This document shows positions 17,301 to 24,693 of a DNA stretch of 26,978 bases, piece by piece; positions within the stretch are counted from its first letter, which is position 1, and each line of letters opens with the position of its first letter. The notes under the pieces are model-generated. The model was given only the letters and a program-made list of their open reading frames with translations. It was not told the DNA's origin and did not search any database. The position numbers were made by a program, and so were the translations under genes. The DNA comes from Myxococcales bacterium (GTDB lineage: Bacteria; Myxococcota; Polyangia; Polyangiales; Polyangiaceae): positions 1 through 26,978 of the forward strand of contig PLXW01000026.1 in the NCBI GenBank assembly GCA_003151595.1. Direction: 5' to 3'.

Positions 17301-17457
17301 GCGGCCGTCGCTCCTTGCGGCGCGCGGCGCGTTTTCGACGATGCGTTCCGCAGGGCGGTGGGCAGCGGCAACGAGCGTCCAGAGGGCGCAGAGACGGACC
17401 CCCACAGGCGGCGCCGACCTCTCGCCGCCCGACACGCTCGCCACTCGCACCGCGTGA
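14332..17457 (+). CDS. P-loop ATPase - TPR regulator with C-terminal OmpR-type winged helix
   Basis: A 1041-residue protein without a kinase domain. The N-terminus has CLVGRDDD and then Walker A GPTGIGKT (45-52), and a Walker B-like ALVWDDAD (Asp123, Asp124), as in STAND-class regulators. A long Ala-rich helical middle (about 280-840) looks like TPR-type repeats. Residues about 883-975 resemble an OmpR/PhoB-type (Trans_reg_C) winged helix: a DVDARRVLAKGRDVALTEQR opening, LLEMLILSGPRGVSLEEL, a recognition-helix region with VAMTRLRAVM, and the closing hairpin ITEQGDGRYRLRP. The last ~60 residues are low complexity. It should be a cytoplasmic DNA-binding transcription factor switched by nucleotide and perhaps ligand binding, and the natural output for the two kinases upstream (inference). 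In SARP regulators the winged helix is N-terminal, and in MalT the C-terminal domain is LuxR-type, so this order is less usual. ATG 14332 has a weak ribosome binding site. Confidence 0.85.
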   Translation: MNPRARALQSLRRDAGSTPCLVGRDDDAARLSALTTFQSVVWVHGPTGIGKTAFAAATLDDGHRARALPEPAYVSISGATSARALLELSALAVGREPPTASNAKAASALGRMLEGAPRALVWDDADAADPQAVAAVLTQVGPMLRRSRLIVLARTPPAVSVAVLELLPLSEAASRELLDALERARGVEIRDEVLRVASGNPLALQLAFGRLGDLAAGDLQEILERAAAETVTNASRAVLEVLLATPAPLPEALLYDVMPEARSTLARLRRLGMLVEQHRAVSLHRGAAQQLRASLGPEREVGAWTVLDAVATRALATAPGNADALLIGCDALLARGEPRAALAKLGDHGGARAAMQSALLERLVVGIARADASCASDARMLLARELMVRGDVEAAQRAIEPLEASDLSADAKARVDALRARILARGGEMARAQRAVASMPRGLLFPDVEIALELTRAMVDMFRAELNSARAHLRVLAARTQGSPDLEYQRAILLALSYFFEERFSRAAASARRARRRYGRTGVRASIGGVIEAIALLFLDEVDHAAALIDRQTDHLDLTDPEEPLREDFLVLFPVAVRARRGELEAFLAEIEPVFENLRERGDRGLSAIMARMIARAAMEVGRFEQAESLLRVATGVADESGFHMLKPACNRDAALLADARGEHDRARALIGAALAQLPGSSWIKVDAWALGAAAEPTGLEPSAGLRAYTALRGAERALRDGDVARARSDARDAIVHYGHRGMRLELARAYLAYGEAAARAGDIPDAREALDACDSVARPRGYAPIVAGALVVRAAIADRTGQLDAYAQTLEALVSRTETSSRVLSRALTRLDLPPLDAPGEMRWLDARLVRLGLDRPADRTFATHSAMYLQASGEPPPIDVGLLLDVDARRVLAKGRDVALTEQRVALLEMLILSGPRGVSLEELYAGALGGQAFHPLQHRNSVYVAMTRLRAVMRPLFGREAITEQGDGRYRLRPDLGCAATGRAEELRPSLLAARGAFSTMRSAGRWAAATSVQRAQRRTPTGGADLSPPDTLATRTA

Positions 17458-17784
17458 TGGGCTCGCCTCCCGGATCGCCGAACTTCGCCTGAAAGACGTT
17501 GTAAGGCGGCACCGCGGAGGTGCGTGATACGAATTTTGTGACGGGTCCTCGGACGGTACAGACGTTCAACGCAGCACCCATGCAAGAAGGTCCGTGCCCC
17601 ACGACACGCGGCCACCGTTCGTGATCAGCCGACCGCGAGAAGCTTGCGCGAACCATTGATGCGATGTCTCCACGAGTGGCGCAGACGGCGCGCGCCGGCG
17701 CGCCCATCTCGCGACGAGTGTGCGGAGCTGACAAACGTGCGCATGCAAATTCCTTCGGGCGCCGCCCACCGCGGGCGTTCGAAC
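17458..17784. other. Intergenic region before the receptor gene
   Basis: About 330 bases without a convincing gene. A hairpin GCACC-GCGGA-GGTGC lies at 17509-17523, with a TTTT ten bases further on, too distant for a standard terminator. The minus strand at 17462-17512 reads VPPYNVFQAKFGDPGGE, which looks coding, but the frame decays on both sides. It may be a relic. The promoter of the receptor gene should lie here if it is not read from upstream; none is obvious. Confidence 0.3.
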
Positions 17785-20322
17785 ATGAAGCGAGCGACCG
17801 CGGGCCTTCTGCTCCTGGCCGTCTCTTTCATCTCCGGTGTCGCGCTTGCGGATGCCCGAACGGAGGCCAAATCCCACTTCAAAAAGGGAATGCAGGCGAT
17901 ATCCGAGGGAAAATATGAAATAGGCATCTCGGAGCTTCAGAGAGCCTACGAAATTCTTCCGCACCCGAGCGTGATCTACAACATCGCGCGTGCGTACGCG
18001 GAGTCGGGGGATCTCGAAGGAGCCGTCTCCAGCTATCAGAAGTACCTCGAAGGAAATCCGCCGGACAGAGACGAGGTGACCCTCGTCGTCAACGCGCTGG
18101 GGGCCCGCCTCCAGCGCCAGAGAGCCATTCAGGCAGCGGCGTCGCAGAGCGCGCCGACGCCCGGGCCGGGCGCACCCGGGACGACGACCCCCGGGACCAC
18201 GCCTGCCGGAGCGACGAGCTCGGGCCCGAAGTCCATCGCAAACGCTCCGCGCCCGGGCTCCCCCGAGGATACCTCGGCGGCCGGAGTCAACGTCGGTCAG
18301 GCAAAGCTCGGAGACGTGTTCGAAGAGAGCGTAGTCACCGCGTCGAAGGGCGCACAGAGCCCGCTCGATGCGCCGAACTCCACCTCGATCATCACCGAGC
18401 AGGACATTCGCCTGTCGGGCTTGATCAAGATCCCGGACCTGCTGCGACGTCTGGCCGGCGTGGACGTCATGTCGACCACGAATTCACAGACCGAAGTCTC
18501 GATGCGCGGGTTCAACCAGAGCTTGTCGAACAAGGTCATCGTGCTCATCAACGGTCGAAGCACTTTCATCGACCTCCTCGGCACCACGTTTTGGGCGCTG
18601 CTCCCGATCGGCGTCGAGGACATCGAGCGCATCGAAGTCGTCCGTGGGCCGGGCTCCGCCCTGTATGGCGCCGACGCCTTCAACGGAGTCATCAACATCA
18701 TCACCAAGGCTCCCGGCGAGGGGAAGAGTGGAGTGACCACCGCGTACGGCGATCACAATCAAGCGCACGGAAGCTTCTACGCCTCGGGCCGCGACAAGGA
18801 GACCGCATACCGATTGAGCGCCGGCGTCGACAATTACCCGAGGTGGGGCGCCAATTTCGGGTCGGATCGCCAGGATCTCCAAGCGACGCTCCCAAATTAT
18901 CCCGACCAGCAAACCGCCCAAAAGTCGGTTCGCCTGAATGGAGACGTGACGCGTGACCTGGGGTCCGGAGTCCTAGCCGGAATCGGCGCCGGCTACGCGC
19001 ACGCGCAGTACGAGGTCGGCACGTACGCGCCCCTCACCGATATCGTGCTCGAGACCGACGCGACAGACGCGACGGTGTTCGTGACCTCAAAGCATTTCGA
19101 GCTGCACGGCTTCTACGAGGGTTATCGCGGGGTGAACTCGCTCGATGCGAGCTACCTCGGCCAGACTCGTCTGCCGGCCAGGTACAACCTCAACGTCGTG
19201 GACGTCGAGGCCCAGTACATCGACGACGAGCGCGGGAAATGGGCCGACAATAGCCTCCACCTGGGCCTCGGCTATCGGTACAAGAATGCCGTTTGGACTT
19301 TCTTGGCGGACCCCGTCATCGAGAACTGGGAATCCGCGTACGTGCACGACGAGCTCGCGATAGGCAAGCAGCTCGGGACGCGACGACAGTTCGCCTTCGT
19401 GGGCGACTTGCGTGGCGACTACGTGCCTTACCTCGGCAAAGTCGTTCCCTCGCCGAAGGGGTCGATTCTCTTTCACCCCAGCGCGCAGTCGACCATCCGC
19501 GGAATCGTCGCCACGGCGTTCCGGATTCCCACGTTCCTCGAGGGATATCTCAGCAACGTCAATCAATTGCCCATCAGCGGGGGCTCGCTTCTGAACGTCA
19601 GCTCCAACCCGGCCCTGGGGAGCCAGAAGCTGAACGCCGAGCAGGTCGTGACCGAGGAGGTTGGGTACCTGAATTCGGAGAGTGAATTCTTCACGTTCGA
19701 CTCCGCGGTGTTTCACAACAACGTGAGCAACCTGATTCAGCTCGGCGTGAATCGGCCCATCACCGTCGCCGATCTCTCGAACCCGGCGACCAATTTCAAC
19801 GCCCCGAGCAACACGTATCCGCTGTTCTTCGGCGGATACCAAAACCAATGCCAGACGTACAACGTCTACGGCGCGGAGCTTGGGGTGCGCGCCTTTCCCG
19901 TGGACGGCCTAGACGTGTACGCCAACTACACGCTGATGGACGTCAAGGCCGACACGAGTCAGTGCGACGCCTCGCAGCTCGCGAACTACGTCGCCGACGC
20001 GCGAACGAGCGCGCATAAGCTCAACGCCGGCGTGCAGCTTCGCACGAACGTCGGGTTCGATGGGTCGGTGGACTTCAACTACGTCTCTGCGCAGAACTGG
20101 TCGCTGCCGACCATCAACGTTCAGGCGCAGAAGATCGAGTCGGAGTCGTTTCACCTCGACCCCTACGCCATGATCAACCTTCGGGTGGGCTACCGCTTCT
20201 TCGGGGACCGAGCGGATATCGGCCTCGTCGTCAGCAATGTACTCAACCAGCAACACCGCGAGTATCCGTTGGCCCAACCGGTGGGGCAGCGGGTCATGGG
20301 GGTATTCGCCTACCACTTCTAG
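17785..20322 (+). CDS. TonB-dependent outer-membrane receptor with N-terminal TPR domain
   Basis: An 845-residue protein. The Sec signal peptide (MKRATAGLLLLAVSFISGVALA) is cleaved near Ala-Asp-Ala. Residues about 27-95 form TPR units (HFKKGMQAISEGKYEIGISE, then IYNIARAYAESGDLEGAVSS). A Pro/Gly/Thr linker (about 118-165) leads to a TonB-box-like FEESVVTASK. The plug follows, with STSIITEQDI, LLRRLAGVDV and IERIEVVRGPGSALYGADAF, the last being the typical plug end. The rest is a beta-barrel that ends in Phe (VFAYHF), as outer-membrane barrels do. It should import, or sense, a substrate too large for porins using TonB energy; the substrate is unknown. The periplasmic TPR domain may bind a partner protein. 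The frame opens at 17644, but only ATG 17785 gives a signal peptide. It lies 327 bases after the winged-helix regulator on the same strand, so regulation by that protein is plausible. Confidence 0.9.
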   Translation: MKRATAGLLLLAVSFISGVALADARTEAKSHFKKGMQAISEGKYEIGISELQRAYEILPHPSVIYNIARAYAESGDLEGAVSSYQKYLEGNPPDRDEVTLVVNALGARLQRQRAIQAAASQSAPTPGPGAPGTTTPGTTPAGATSSGPKSIANAPRPGSPEDTSAAGVNVGQAKLGDVFEESVVTASKGAQSPLDAPNSTSIITEQDIRLSGLIKIPDLLRRLAGVDVMSTTNSQTEVSMRGFNQSLSNKVIVLINGRSTFIDLLGTTFWALLPIGVEDIERIEVVRGPGSALYGADAFNGVINIITKAPGEGKSGVTTAYGDHNQAHGSFYASGRDKETAYRLSAGVDNYPRWGANFGSDRQDLQATLPNYPDQQTAQKSVRLNGDVTRDLGSGVLAGIGAGYAHAQYEVGTYAPLTDIVLETDATDATVFVTSKHFELHGFYEGYRGVNSLDASYLGQTRLPARYNLNVVDVEAQYIDDERGKWADNSLHLGLGYRYKNAVWTFLADPVIENWESAYVHDELAIGKQLGTRRQFAFVGDLRGDYVPYLGKVVPSPKGSILFHPSAQSTIRGIVATAFRIPTFLEGYLSNVNQLPISGGSLLNVSSNPALGSQKLNAEQVVTEEVGYLNSESEFFTFDSAVFHNNVSNLIQLGVNRPITVADLSNPATNFNAPSNTYPLFFGGYQNQCQTYNVYGAELGVRAFPVDGLDVYANYTLMDVKADTSQCDASQLANYVADARTSAHKLNAGVQLRTNVGFDGSVDFNYVSAQNWSLPTINVQAQKIESESFHLDPYAMINLRVGYRFFGDRADIGLVVSNVLNQQHREYPLAQPVGQRVMGVFAYHF

Positions 20323-20390
20323 AGGGCGGTGTGCGCCGGCCGGACCATCGTGCCGGAGGTCGTGAATATTCTTGGAAGGATTCAGTCGCC

Positions 20391-20933
20391 ATGCATTCTC
20401 CAAAGCGCGCATTCGGAAACGACGGCGCTCTCCGGCCTGCTGAAGTGGCGGCAAAATGCGGCGCGCTCGGTTCTCGACGAGACGCCGAGGAGCCCCGTGG
20501 CGAGACTCCCATACCCCACGGGGGCTGGAAGGAGATCGACGACGACTTCGCCTTGTACTTCGACGATAGAGTGACACCGGCCGACGCAGCCTGGCTCTCT
20601 CAGCTGCGAGCTTACGAGCGCATGCGGGTCGTCGAGGTCGTCTGCTTCGCCAAGCATGCCGCGGCGGCGCGACGGCTCCGTGTATGGGACCTTCACGCGG
20701 GTCGGCTGACGGAGCGCGAAGTCCACGGTGGAAGGACCCTCTCGCGCGTTCTTGGTGTCTATTGGACGACCGGCAATGGCGATGCGCAAGTGACGGAGGA
20801 GCGGTGTCTGCGACTCGAGGACGTTCGCGGGCGTGTGGTCGTCGACGGCGTTGCCTTGCGTCGTCTGTGGTGTGTGGCGCTGGAGGTTTCCTCTCACGCC
20901 GAAGCTCGCGCGCCTGAATCTCGCCGGTCGTGA
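20391..20933 (+). CDS. Hypothetical protein, 180 aa
   Basis: Not recognised. No signal peptide or membrane helix. The first ~60 residues are polar and probably disordered. The rest alternates strands and helices: WKEIDDDFALYFDDRVTPAD, then a helix AYERMRVVEVVCFAKHAAAA, then strands RRLRVWDLHAGRLTEREVHG, LGVYWTTGNGDAQVTEE and VVVDGVALRRLWCVALEV. ATG 20391 is preceded by GGAAGGA at ten bases, which supports translation. A start upstream at 20331 is possible but overlaps the region right after the receptor stop. It lies 68 bases downstream of the receptor gene on the same strand and may be in its transcript. The antisense strand is also open through here, as is common at this GC content, so the call is moderate. 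Confidence 0.6.
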   Translation: MHSPKRAFGNDGALRPAEVAAKCGALGSRRDAEEPRGETPIPHGGWKEIDDDFALYFDDRVTPADAAWLSQLRAYERMRVVEVVCFAKHAAAARRLRVWDLHAGRLTEREVHGGRTLSRVLGVYWTTGNGDAQVTEERCLRLEDVRGRVVVDGVALRRLWCVALEVSSHAEARAPESRRS

Positions 20934-20978
20934 TGGCGAGGCTCCGGCGCGCGTGCCGCTTTCCATCGGAGGCTTCCC

Positions 20979-21173
20979 ATGACCTGACTTGAACTTGCTT
21001 CGTTGGCGACCTGTGCTGCGCTTTCCAGCGCGTCGATGGCGTGCTCGAGCTCCGACGGAGCGAGCGGCCCCAAGGACGCCGGCTCCGCGACCGAAGGGGG
21101 CAACGGCGACGGCGCCGCAGGCGGCATTGAGCATGCTCGCCGCGATGCTCGACGCGGAGCCGCTCGCCGATGA
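20979..21173 (+). pseudogene. Possible broken lipoprotein gene in a 350-base gap
   Basis: A clear GGAGG (20968-20972) stands six bases before ATG 20979, but the third codon is TGA (20985-20987). The same frame then continues as LASLATCAALSSASMACSSS, a hydrophobic stretch ending in a lipobox-like Cys (codon at 21042). A Gly/Asp/Ala linker (DGASGPKDAG) of the kind seen on lipoproteins of this group follows. After about 21120 the frame turns Arg-rich and ends at 21171-21173, while another frame becomes helix-like (LSMLAAMLDAEPLADD). A nonsense codon plus a frameshift would explain this. Alternatively translation begins at TTG 21003. The rest of the gap between 20934 and 21283 shows nothing else. 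Confidence 0.35.
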
Positions 21174-21283
21174 CGCGCCGGTGTTGGCGATCGTCGGCGA
21201 GGTCGTCCGGCTGCGGGAAAAACTGGGGGGCTGGCGGCGCGGCGGCTGAACTCCTAGGCGCGTCGTGTCCGCGAGGATCAGGA

Positions 21284-21919
21284 TCATCGAAGCGACGCCA
21301 CGGCCGCGAAGTGAAGCGCGCTCCCACCGAGCACGAAGAGGTGCCAGATCTCGTGGAAGCCGAAGAAGCGCGGGAACGGGTTCGGCCTGCGGATCGCGTA
21401 AACGACCGCCCCGAGAGTGTACGCTGCGCCTCCGGCGACGATGAGAATGAGCGCGGTCGTAGGCAATGCCCGAAGGACGTCGGGCCAGCGCACGACGAGC
21501 ATCCATCCCATCGCGACGTACAACGTCGTGTAGACGACGCGAGGGGCGCTTCGCCAAGTGAGGCGGAGCGCGACGCCGAGGAACGCCGCGCCCCAGACCA
21601 CCGAGAGCATCACAATCCGCGCAGCGCCGTCGAACGCGGTGCAGAACACGGGCGTGCAGGTGCCGGCGACGAGCAGGAAGATCGCGAGGTGATCGAGTGC
21701 ACGGAGCGCGCGCGTGGTGCGCTCGCCGGCGACGACGAGATGGTACGCGCTGCTCGCGGCGTAGAGCGCGATGAGCGAGCCGCCATAGATGCAAAGCGCC
21801 GTGTCGGGACGACCGCCTGCGAAATGCCGGGCGACCAACCAGGACACCCCGGCGATGGCGAGCCCGAGACCGACGAGGTGACTGAAGCCGCTCACCGGAT
21901 CCTTGAATCGGGGTTTCAT
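21284..21919 (-). CDS. HlyIII / PAQR family membrane protein
   Basis: A 211-residue protein with about seven membrane helices. The opening DPVSGFSHLVGLGLAIAG, the SSAYHL motif with His60, LDHLAIFLLVAGTCTP with Asp76 and His77, and the C-terminal FGFHEIWHLFVL with His189 and His193 are the conserved elements of the hemolysin III/PAQR family. Its three His and one Asp bind a metal ion, usually zinc, as in related adiponectin receptors and ceramidases. Bacterial members are linked to membrane lipid homeostasis; the name hemolysin is historical. The ATG at 21917-21919 is preceded by GGAGG at seven bases. It lies 110 bases downstream of the response regulator gene on the same strand and could be read with it or from its own promoter in that gap. 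Confidence 0.92.
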   Translation of the reverse strand: MKPRFKDPVSGFSHLVGLGLAIAGVSWLVARHFAGGRPDTALCIYGGSLIALYAASSAYHLVVAGERTTRALRALDHLAIFLLVAGTCTPVFCTAFDGAARIVMLSVVWGAAFLGVALRLTWRSAPRVVYTTLYVAMGWMLVVRWPDVLRALPTTALILIVAGGAAYTLGAVVYAIRRPNPFPRFFGFHEIWHLFVLGGSALHFAAVASLR

Positions 21920-21985
21920 TGGCGATCCTCCATGCGCTTCTGTAGCGAAGGCCGCGCCGCCGATCCGTAATCCGTTGGACAGCGA

Positions 21986-21999
21986 ATGGTCACAACCAT
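21986..21999. promoter_or_regulatory. Perfect small dyad upstream of the HlyIII gene
   Basis: ATGGT-CACA-ACCAT is a perfect 5-base inverted repeat with a 4-base spacer, 66 bases before the HlyIII start codon, in the gap after the response regulator gene. It could be an operator. A short weak hairpin with no T-run makes a terminator unlikely. Chance occurrence cannot be excluded. Confidence 0.25.
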
Positions 22000-22029
22000 G
22001 ACGCGAACGCAGAACCTGCGCGCTTCTCG

Positions 22030-23463
22030 TCAGCCCCGCCGCTCGTCCTCGACGCGATACCCCTTCAACCCGACGCGTTGCAGATAGCGATAGAGCGTCG
22101 CGGGGGAGAGTCCGAGGAGTCGGGCGGCGGCGTCGCGCGCACCGTGCGATCGATCCAGCACTCGCGCGATGTGCCCGCGTTGAAAGGCGAGGACCGCGCG
22201 TTCGAGGTTGCACTCGTCGTCGCTCGCGATCTCATGCTCCGTGATCGGCAAAGTCTCGGGGGTGTCCGCGAAGGCGGCCGAGGCCGGCGCGACGCCGAGC
22301 TCCGTCGGAAAGTCGATCGGAGTGATCGTGTCGTCGGATGCGAGGATGACCGCGCGCTCGATCACGTTGGATAGCTCGCGGACGTTGCCGGGCCACGCGT
22401 AGCTCGTGAGGATGGCCATCGCGTCGGGAGCGATCGTCTTCACGCTCTTGCGCTGCGTCCGCGCGTGGGCCGATACGAAGTGCGTCGCGAGCGCGGGCAC
22501 GTCGCAGCGGCGATCGCGTAGCGGTGGCACGCGGAGCTGCACGACCTGCAGGCGATACATCAGGTCCTGCCGAAAGCGCCCCTCCTCGACCATCTCGCCG
22601 AGGTCGCGGTGGGTGGCCGCGACGATTCGCGTGTCGACCCGGATGCCTCGATCCGCGCCGACGGGCAGGATCTCCTTCGTCTCCACGGCGCGAAGGAGCT
22701 TGGCCTGCACGGCGGGCGACAACTCGCCGATCTCGTCGAGAAAGAGCGTCCCACCCGACGCTGCGCGAAAGAGACCGTCACGCCGCCGATCGGCGCCCGT
22801 GAACGCGCCGCGCTCGTGCCCGAAGAGGTAGCTCTCGACGAGCGTGTCCGGGATCGCGCTGACGTTGAGCGTGACGAAGGGCCCGTCGGCGCGCGGAGAG
22901 CGCTCGTGGATGGCTCGCGCGACGACCTCTTTGCCCGTGCCGCTCTCGCCGACGATGAGGGCGTTGCTCGGGGAGCTCGCGACCTTCTCGACGAGATCGC
23001 ACAGATCGTTCATCGCGCGCCCGCCGCTGCGAAGAAGCGCGAGCGCGTCGGCGTCGCCGCGGAGGAGCGTTCGGAGGCGCGCATTCTCGCGGCCGAGGCG
23101 ACGGTACTCGGCGATGTGCTCCACCTTCTTCTGCAGATCGGCGAGCGAGAGCGGCTTCAAGACATAGTCGTGCGCGCCGCGCCGCAGCGCCTCGACGGCC
23201 GAGTCGACGGAAGCGTACGCCGTCATGATGAGCACGACCGTCTCGGGCGACGACGCGCGGACGTGATCGAGGACCGTGAGCCCGTCGATGTCCGGCAAGC
23301 GCAGGTCGCTGATGACGAGGTCAAAGGAGCGCTGACTGATCTCGACGAGCGCCGCGCTCCCGGTCTCGACGGCGGTCACGGTGTGCCCCGCGCGCGCGAG
23401 GTAGCGCGCGATGTTCGAGCAGAGCGTGGCTTCGTCCTCGACGACGAGGATTCGCTCAGGCAT
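22030..23463 (-). CDS. NtrC-family sigma-54-dependent response regulator
   Basis: A 477-residue activator. Receiver domain 1-120: acidic pocket Glu9/Asp10, phosphoacceptor Asp53 (LVISDLRLPD), Thr81 and Lys103. AAA+ domain about 150-390: Walker A GESGTGKE (172-179), the GAFTGA loop that contacts sigma-54 (219-224) and Walker B TLFLDEIGE (Asp243, Glu244). The C-terminus is a Fis-type helix-turn-helix (GARDAAARLLGLSPATLYRY). All catalytic residues are present, so it should drive sigma-54 promoters when phosphorylated. It is the partner of the histidine kinase gene just upstream: its ATG (23461-23463) overlaps the kinase stop by 8 bases, an arrangement that couples translation. An earlier start would add only three residues. 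Targets are unknown; no convincing TGGCAC-N5-TTGC promoter was found by eye in the neighbouring gaps. Confidence 0.95.
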   Translation of the reverse strand: MPERILVVEDEATLCSNIARYLARAGHTVTAVETGSAALVEISQRSFDLVISDLRLPDIDGLTVLDHVRASSPETVVLIMTAYASVDSAVEALRRGAHDYVLKPLSLADLQKKVEHIAEYRRLGRENARLRTLLRGDADALALLRSGGRAMNDLCDLVEKVASSPSNALIVGESGTGKEVVARAIHERSPRADGPFVTLNVSAIPDTLVESYLFGHERGAFTGADRRRDGLFRAASGGTLFLDEIGELSPAVQAKLLRAVETKEILPVGADRGIRVDTRIVAATHRDLGEMVEEGRFRQDLMYRLQVVQLRVPPLRDRRCDVPALATHFVSAHARTQRKSVKTIAPDAMAILTSYAWPGNVRELSNVIERAVILASDDTITPIDFPTELGVAPASAAFADTPETLPITEHEIASDDECNLERAVLAFQRGHIARVLDRSHGARDAAARLLGLSPATLYRYLQRVGLKGYRVEDERRG

Positions 23464-24589
23464 CGGCCGCACCGCGCGCGGCGGGGAGCGCGATCGCGAC
23501 CTCAGTACCGAGGCCGGGCGAGCTGGTGATCGTCATCTCGCCGCCTACCGACCGCACGACGTTGTCGCAGACTGCCAGCCCGAGGCCCGTGCCGCGGTCC
23601 CGGGGTTTCGTCGTGAAGAGCGGTGCTTTCACCTTGGCCAGAACATCGGCGCTCATGCCGTGTCCGGCGTCGCGGATGCGCAGATCCACGAACCCGCCTC
23701 GCAGCCGCGCGGAGATCGTGAGCGCGCCACCGTCGGGCATCGCGTCGCCCGCGTTGATCATGAGGTTAACGAGGACGAGGACGAGATGATCCTCGACCAT
23801 GCGCACCGGCGGAAGGTCGGGCGGCACGTCGACGGAGAGCTTCACGTTCTGCCAGCGTGGGTCGTGCAAGACGAGGCGCGCGGAGTCGGCGACCGCGCTG
23901 GCGATCGAGACGTCCGTGACCTCCTCGCGCCGACGGCGGGCAAAGTCCACCATCTCGCGCAACGTGCGGCTCATCCGACCGACGTGACGTCGCAGGACGT
24001 CGAGAGACTCCCGGAAGCGCGCGACGTCGTCCTCCCCTTCGAGCATCTCGAGCTCCGTGCTCAGAGATGCGAGCGGATTGCCCATATCGTGCGCGAACCC
24101 GGCTGCGAGCACGCCGAGCCCTGCCATCTTCTCCTGGTGACGCACTTGCGCTTCGAGGAGCGCCGCGACGGCTCGGGCCTCCTCGAGCTCGCGCGTCCTC
24201 TCGCGCACGCGCGCCTCGAGCGAGCTCAAGTCCTTCTCCATGCGCTCGTCGCACTCGAGGCGAGCGCGGCGAATGTGGAGGAACGACCAGGTGCCCAGGA
24301 GGAACGCCGTCCCCATCCCGCGCGCAAGGTGAAGGTAGTGAAGCGTGTCGGGGTTGACCCCGGCGAGGGCCGTCCGCTCCAAGAGCTCATACGCGAGAAA
24401 GATTCCGGCGACGAGAAGCGCTCCCTGCAGCGCGATGCGCAGCCACAGACGCCACCAGAAGCCCCACAGCGCCGGGACTGCGGCCGCATGGTGGGCCTCG
24501 AGGACGCTCGCCATGTCGCCGGCATCTGCGACGCTCGTGCCGCGCGCGGTTGCACGCGAATCCGGCAGCATTTCCAGCCTGAGGCGCAT
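23456..24589 (-). CDS. NtrB-like membrane-associated sensor histidine kinase
   Basis: A 377-residue kinase. Two hydrophobic segments (about 48-70 and 88-105, with LQGALLVAGIFLAYELL and GMGTAFLLGTWSFLHI) are separated by only ~20 residues, so there is almost no external sensor domain. A charged coiled coil (about 108-150) leads to the H box AAGFAHDMGNPLASL with phosphoacceptor His167. The ATPase domain has the N box NLMINAGDAMPDGG, G1 RDAGHGM and G2 GTGLGLAV. The HDxxNPL type of H box is that of kinases paired with sigma-54 activators, agreeing with the overlapping NtrC-like gene. Input is probably sensed within the membrane or by the N-terminal ~45 residues. ATG 24589 was chosen; ATG 24571 (MLPDS) and an upstream TTG at 24658 are alternatives, and none has a strong ribosome binding site. 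Confidence 0.92.
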   Translation of the reverse strand: MRLRLEMLPDSRATARGTSVADAGDMASVLEAHHAAAVPALWGFWWRLWLRIALQGALLVAGIFLAYELLERTALAGVNPDTLHYLHLARGMGTAFLLGTWSFLHIRRARLECDERMEKDLSSLEARVRERTRELEEARAVAALLEAQVRHQEKMAGLGVLAAGFAHDMGNPLASLSTELEMLEGEDDVARFRESLDVLRRHVGRMSRTLREMVDFARRRREEVTDVSIASAVADSARLVLHDPRWQNVKLSVDVPPDLPPVRMVEDHLVLVLVNLMINAGDAMPDGGALTISARLRGGFVDLRIRDAGHGMSADVLAKVKAPLFTTKPRDRGTGLGLAVCDNVVRSVGGEMTITSSPGLGTEVAIALPAARGAADA

Positions 24590-24693
24590 GGTTTGCGGGA
24601 ACCCTGCGAGCTTTGCGCTCGCCAAGACGAGGAGTACCGAGGCCTCACCGCGCCACAATGGTCAACTGCGAGGCGGAAATGCGTGCCCCCGTC

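Noticed and set aside
24590..24693. Sigma-54 promoter near the NtrC-like activator gene
   Set aside because: Searched by eye for TGGCAC-N5-TTGC here and in 21920-22029 and 25273-25546; no acceptable match.
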